Source: Hydrogenimonas sp.
GTDB taxonomy: Bacteria; Campylobacterota; Campylobacteria; Campylobacterales; Hydrogenimonadaceae
Length of the DNA stretch: 5,812 nt
NCBI RefSeq assembly: GCF_029933015.1
Contig: NZ_JAOZOZ010000098.1
Coordinates: 1 to 5,812, forward strand
Direction of reading: 5' to 3'
Shown one piece after another: positions 4,894 to 5,812 of this stretch (position 1 is its first letter; every line of letters starts with the position of its first letter). The notes below the pieces were generated by a model, which was given only the letters and a program-made list of their open reading frames with translations, did not search any database and was not told the DNA's origin. The translations under genes and the position numbers were made by a program.

Positions 4894-4951
4894 GAATAGA
4901 ATGATGACAACAGATCATGAAAAACGGTCGTTCCGGTGGAGGGTTGAAATT

Positions 4952-4960
4952 TGTTAAAAT
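4952..4960 (+). promoter_or_regulatory. Likely -10 element of the YbjN-like gene
   Basis: TGTTAAAAT lies 39 bases upstream of ATG 5000, and is the same core as the minus-strand box before the lipoprotein operon. It is preceded by the T-containing stretch GGGTTGAAATT but no -35 box at proper spacing, as is usual in Campylobacterota. The ribosome site AGAAAGG (4986-4992) sits 7 bases before the ATG. Confidence 0.6.
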
Positions 4961-4999
4961 GACGGAATTATTCGATCAAATTCAAAGAAAGGCAAACTT

Positions 5000-5419
5000 A
5001 TGGCTATTACGAAAAAGACCATCGAATCCCATCTCGAGGCTCTGAACATCTACCACAAAAAAGAGAAAAAGGGGCTGATCGCCTACGATCCCGACGCACC
5101 CTCCGTAGAGATTTCCATCGTATTAATGGATGGCGGTCGCACGATGCGCATGATCGCCAGGTCGACGAAACTCCAGAACCTGCTCAAAAAAAAGAACAGA
5201 CTCCAGGAAAAAAAGTGCGAGCTGTTCGAGGAGCTGCTCCGCTACAACGCCAAAACGAAATTCGGCACATGGGAGCTTTCCGGAGACGAGTTGCGATACG
5301 CCGTCGAATTTCCCATCGAAGACGGTACCGTGACGCAAAATCAGTTCGCCCGTATGTTTCGGCAGATCGACGTGCAGTCGAAACGCTTCGACAAGATCAT
5401 CAAAACCCTGAAGCCCTGA
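5000..5419 (+). CDS. YbjN-like domain protein
   Basis: This is a 139-residue soluble protein from ATG 5000 to TGA 5417-5419, with AGAAAGG 7 bases upstream. The layout is an N-terminal helix (KKTIESHLEAL), a strand pair (GLIAYD; SVEISIVLMDGG; TMRMIARST), a very basic helix (KLQNLLKKKNRLQEKKCELF), then ELLRYNAKTKFGTWELSGDE, LRYAVEFPIEDGTVTQNQF, and a last amphipathic helix. The 'LLRxNAKxxFGxxxLxGDELxYxVEFPIEDxxxxxxxF' stretch is typical of YbjN-type proteins, a fold related to type III secretion chaperones (CesT/Tir-like). These are small cytosolic proteins thought to act in regulation or as chaperones; no enzyme activity is expected. There is no signal peptide. It appears monocistronic: its own TGTTAAAAT promoter precedes it and a hairpin follows 32 bases after the stop. 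Fold assignment is moderate to good; the partner is unknown. Confidence 0.75.
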   Translation: MAITKKTIESHLEALNIYHKKEKKGLIAYDPDAPSVEISIVLMDGGRTMRMIARSTKLQNLLKKKNRLQEKKCELFEELLRYNAKTKFGTWELSGDELRYAVEFPIEDGTVTQNQFARMFRQIDVQSKRFDKIIKTLKP

Positions 5420-5451
5420 CGAAACATCCCGAATTTTGCAAATATCAGTAT

Positions 5452-5469
5452 AGGGCCGTCGGCCCTTTC
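5452..5469 (+). terminator. Terminator-like hairpin after the YbjN-like gene
   Basis: AGGGCC (5452-5457), loop GTC, GGCCCT (5461-5466), followed by TT and then CGTAT. The stem is short but all GC apart from one pair. The U-run is only three bases counting the last stem base, so termination may be partial. Confidence 0.45.
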
Positions 5470-5495
5470 GTATCTGTAAGAGAGGAAGTTTGGTT

Positions 5496-5658
5496 TTGAA
5501 AACCGACATGAAGTTGATCGAAAAAGCATGAGAGGAGTTTCGAGCTACTCCGAAATCATGTGAAAAAATATGAAAACTACGAACATCCCGAATCGGTTAT
5601 AGGGGGTGCCATATTTTTCGAAGCAAAATTACATGAAAGTTTTAAATTTTCTTATTGA
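5496..5658 (+). pseudogene. Small gene split by a one-base frameshift (53 residues if restored)
   Basis: A good ribosome site, GAGAGGAAG (5480-5488), lies 7 bases before TTG 5496-5498; an ATG in the same frame is at 5508. That frame stops at TGA 5529-5531 after 11 codons. One frame over, an open frame continues to TGA 5656-5658 with protein-like content: FELLRNHVKKYENYEHPESV, then IGGAIFFEAKLHESFKFSY. Removing one A from the run of five at 5521-5525 joins the two parts into a continuous 53-residue protein (MKLIEKHERSFELL at the join). The second frame has no good start of its own: GTG 5560 lacks a ribosome site. So this is a real mutation, an assembly or sequencing error, or, less likely, programmed +1 shifting. 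I do not recognise the family. The 3' end overlaps the convergent gene's stop by 7 bases. Confidence 0.5.
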
Positions 5659-5812
5659 GCGAAATACTTCCCTATCTCCTGTTCGATTTTCTCTTTCCAG
5701 AGATGATTGCCCGGTTCGTCCGGGATTTCGTGCAGCACTTCTTTGTAAACGCTTTCGGCTTTTATCAGATCTTTATCTCCAATCAGGGCTTTGAGATAAT
5801 CGTAATAATCCT
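5652..5812 (-). CDS. C-terminal fragment of a TPR-like helical protein (5' end outside window)
   Basis: The last 52 residues of a minus-strand gene are present, ending at TAA (5652-5654). They begin DYYDYLKALIGDKDLIKAES and continue VYKEVLHEIPDEPGNHLWKE to a final KYFAQ. The spacing of Ala8, Gly11, Ala18, Tyr22, Leu25 and Pro30 fits one tetratricopeptide-type helix pair, followed by a C-terminal capping helix. A TPR-like scaffold is therefore the best guess, and the main domain is not visible. Codon use looks coherent to the window edge with no stop. The gene converges on the split small gene and shares 7 bases with it, with no terminator apparent between them. Confidence 0.65.
   Translation of the reverse strand, partial: DYYDYLKALIGDKDLIKAESVYKEVLHEIPDEPGNHLWKEKIEQEIGKYFAQ

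Larger units (their letters stand above)
4584..4999. other. Divergent intergenic region of about 416 bases without a convincing gene
   Basis: It separates the minus-strand membrane cassette from the plus-strand YbjN-like gene. It holds the cassette promoter and palindrome (4606-4620), a T8 run near 4648-4656, a very AT-rich block (about 4660-4735), a small hairpin ACGACA-CCACC-TGTCGT (4750-4766), one repeat copy (4870-4893), and the YbjN-like gene's promoter. A 36-codon plus-strand ORF (ATG 4789 to TAG 4897-4899) has AGGAGAAGG 12 bases upstream. A 65-codon minus-strand ORF covers 4721-4918. Neither resembles a protein I know, and neither is well supported. Three different frames are open in turn here, which would also fit a decayed gene. 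Confidence 0.5.

Noticed and set aside
4721..4918. A 65-codon minus-strand ORF in the intergenic region
   Set aside because: Ser/His-rich product with no recognisable pattern; a plus-strand ORF of similar quality overlaps it.
5123..5509. Minus-strand frames opposite the YbjN-like gene, and a plus-strand frame at 5215-5499
   Set aside because: Shadows of the YbjN-like gene, which alone has a promoter, ribosome site and family-like sequence.
5424..5593. ACATCCCGAAT at both 5424-5434 and 5583-5593
   Set aside because: An 11-base match is expected by chance several times in a window this size.

Overview
The window looks like chromosomal DNA of a GC-rich member of the Campylobacterota (epsilonproteobacteria; Hydrogenimonas- or Nitratifractor-like is a guess). 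The pointers are several LPP20-family lipoproteins (the family is named after Helicobacter pylori Lpp20), promoters with a TGTTAAAAT-type -10 box and no recognisable -35, and short intergenic gaps with clear AGGAG-type ribosome sites. No rRNA, tRNA, CRISPR array or intact insertion sequence was seen.

Layout. (1) Positions 1-309, plus strand: the last 46 residues of a HAD-family phosphatase, then a tightly coupled A-rich gene for a 53-residue protein that resembles the N-terminal arm of CopG/RHH antitoxins but has no DNA-binding half. (2) Positions 348-3105, minus strand: an operon of four lipoproteins. In transcription order these are a 55-residue mini-lipoprotein (2938-3105), an LPP20 protein (2341-2922), a CsgG/LpoB-like protein with a TPR-like tail (1349-2344), and a second, larger LPP20 protein (348-1352). 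The last three are joined by 4-base ATGA overlaps. The mini-lipoprotein shares 14 of 28 residues with the C-terminal tail of the next LPP20 protein, without gaps. (3) Positions 3152-3553, minus: a soluble Cys-containing protein of unknown function. (4) Positions 3629-4583, minus: a less GC-rich two-gene membrane cassette, made of a 2-TM protein with a cytosolic domain and a small 3-TM CBU_0592-like protein. A perfect 15-bp palindrome overlaps its likely -10 box. (5) Positions 4584-4999: a long divergent intergenic region. (6) Positions 5000-5419, plus: a YbjN-like protein with a good promoter and a terminator-like hairpin. (7) Positions 5496-5658, plus: a probable small gene split by one extra base in an A run. 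It runs 7 bases into the convergent C-terminal fragment of a TPR-like protein (5652-5812, minus).

How the genes may work together. The lipoproteins probably form one envelope assembly. Combining LPP20 and CsgG-like proteins recalls the FlgO/FlgP/FlgT set of Vibrio flagella, but no flagellar gene is in view, so that link is inference. The 2-TM/3-TM pair overlaps by 8 bases and is probably translated as a unit. The rest of the window looks like ordinary housekeeping or hypothetical genes.
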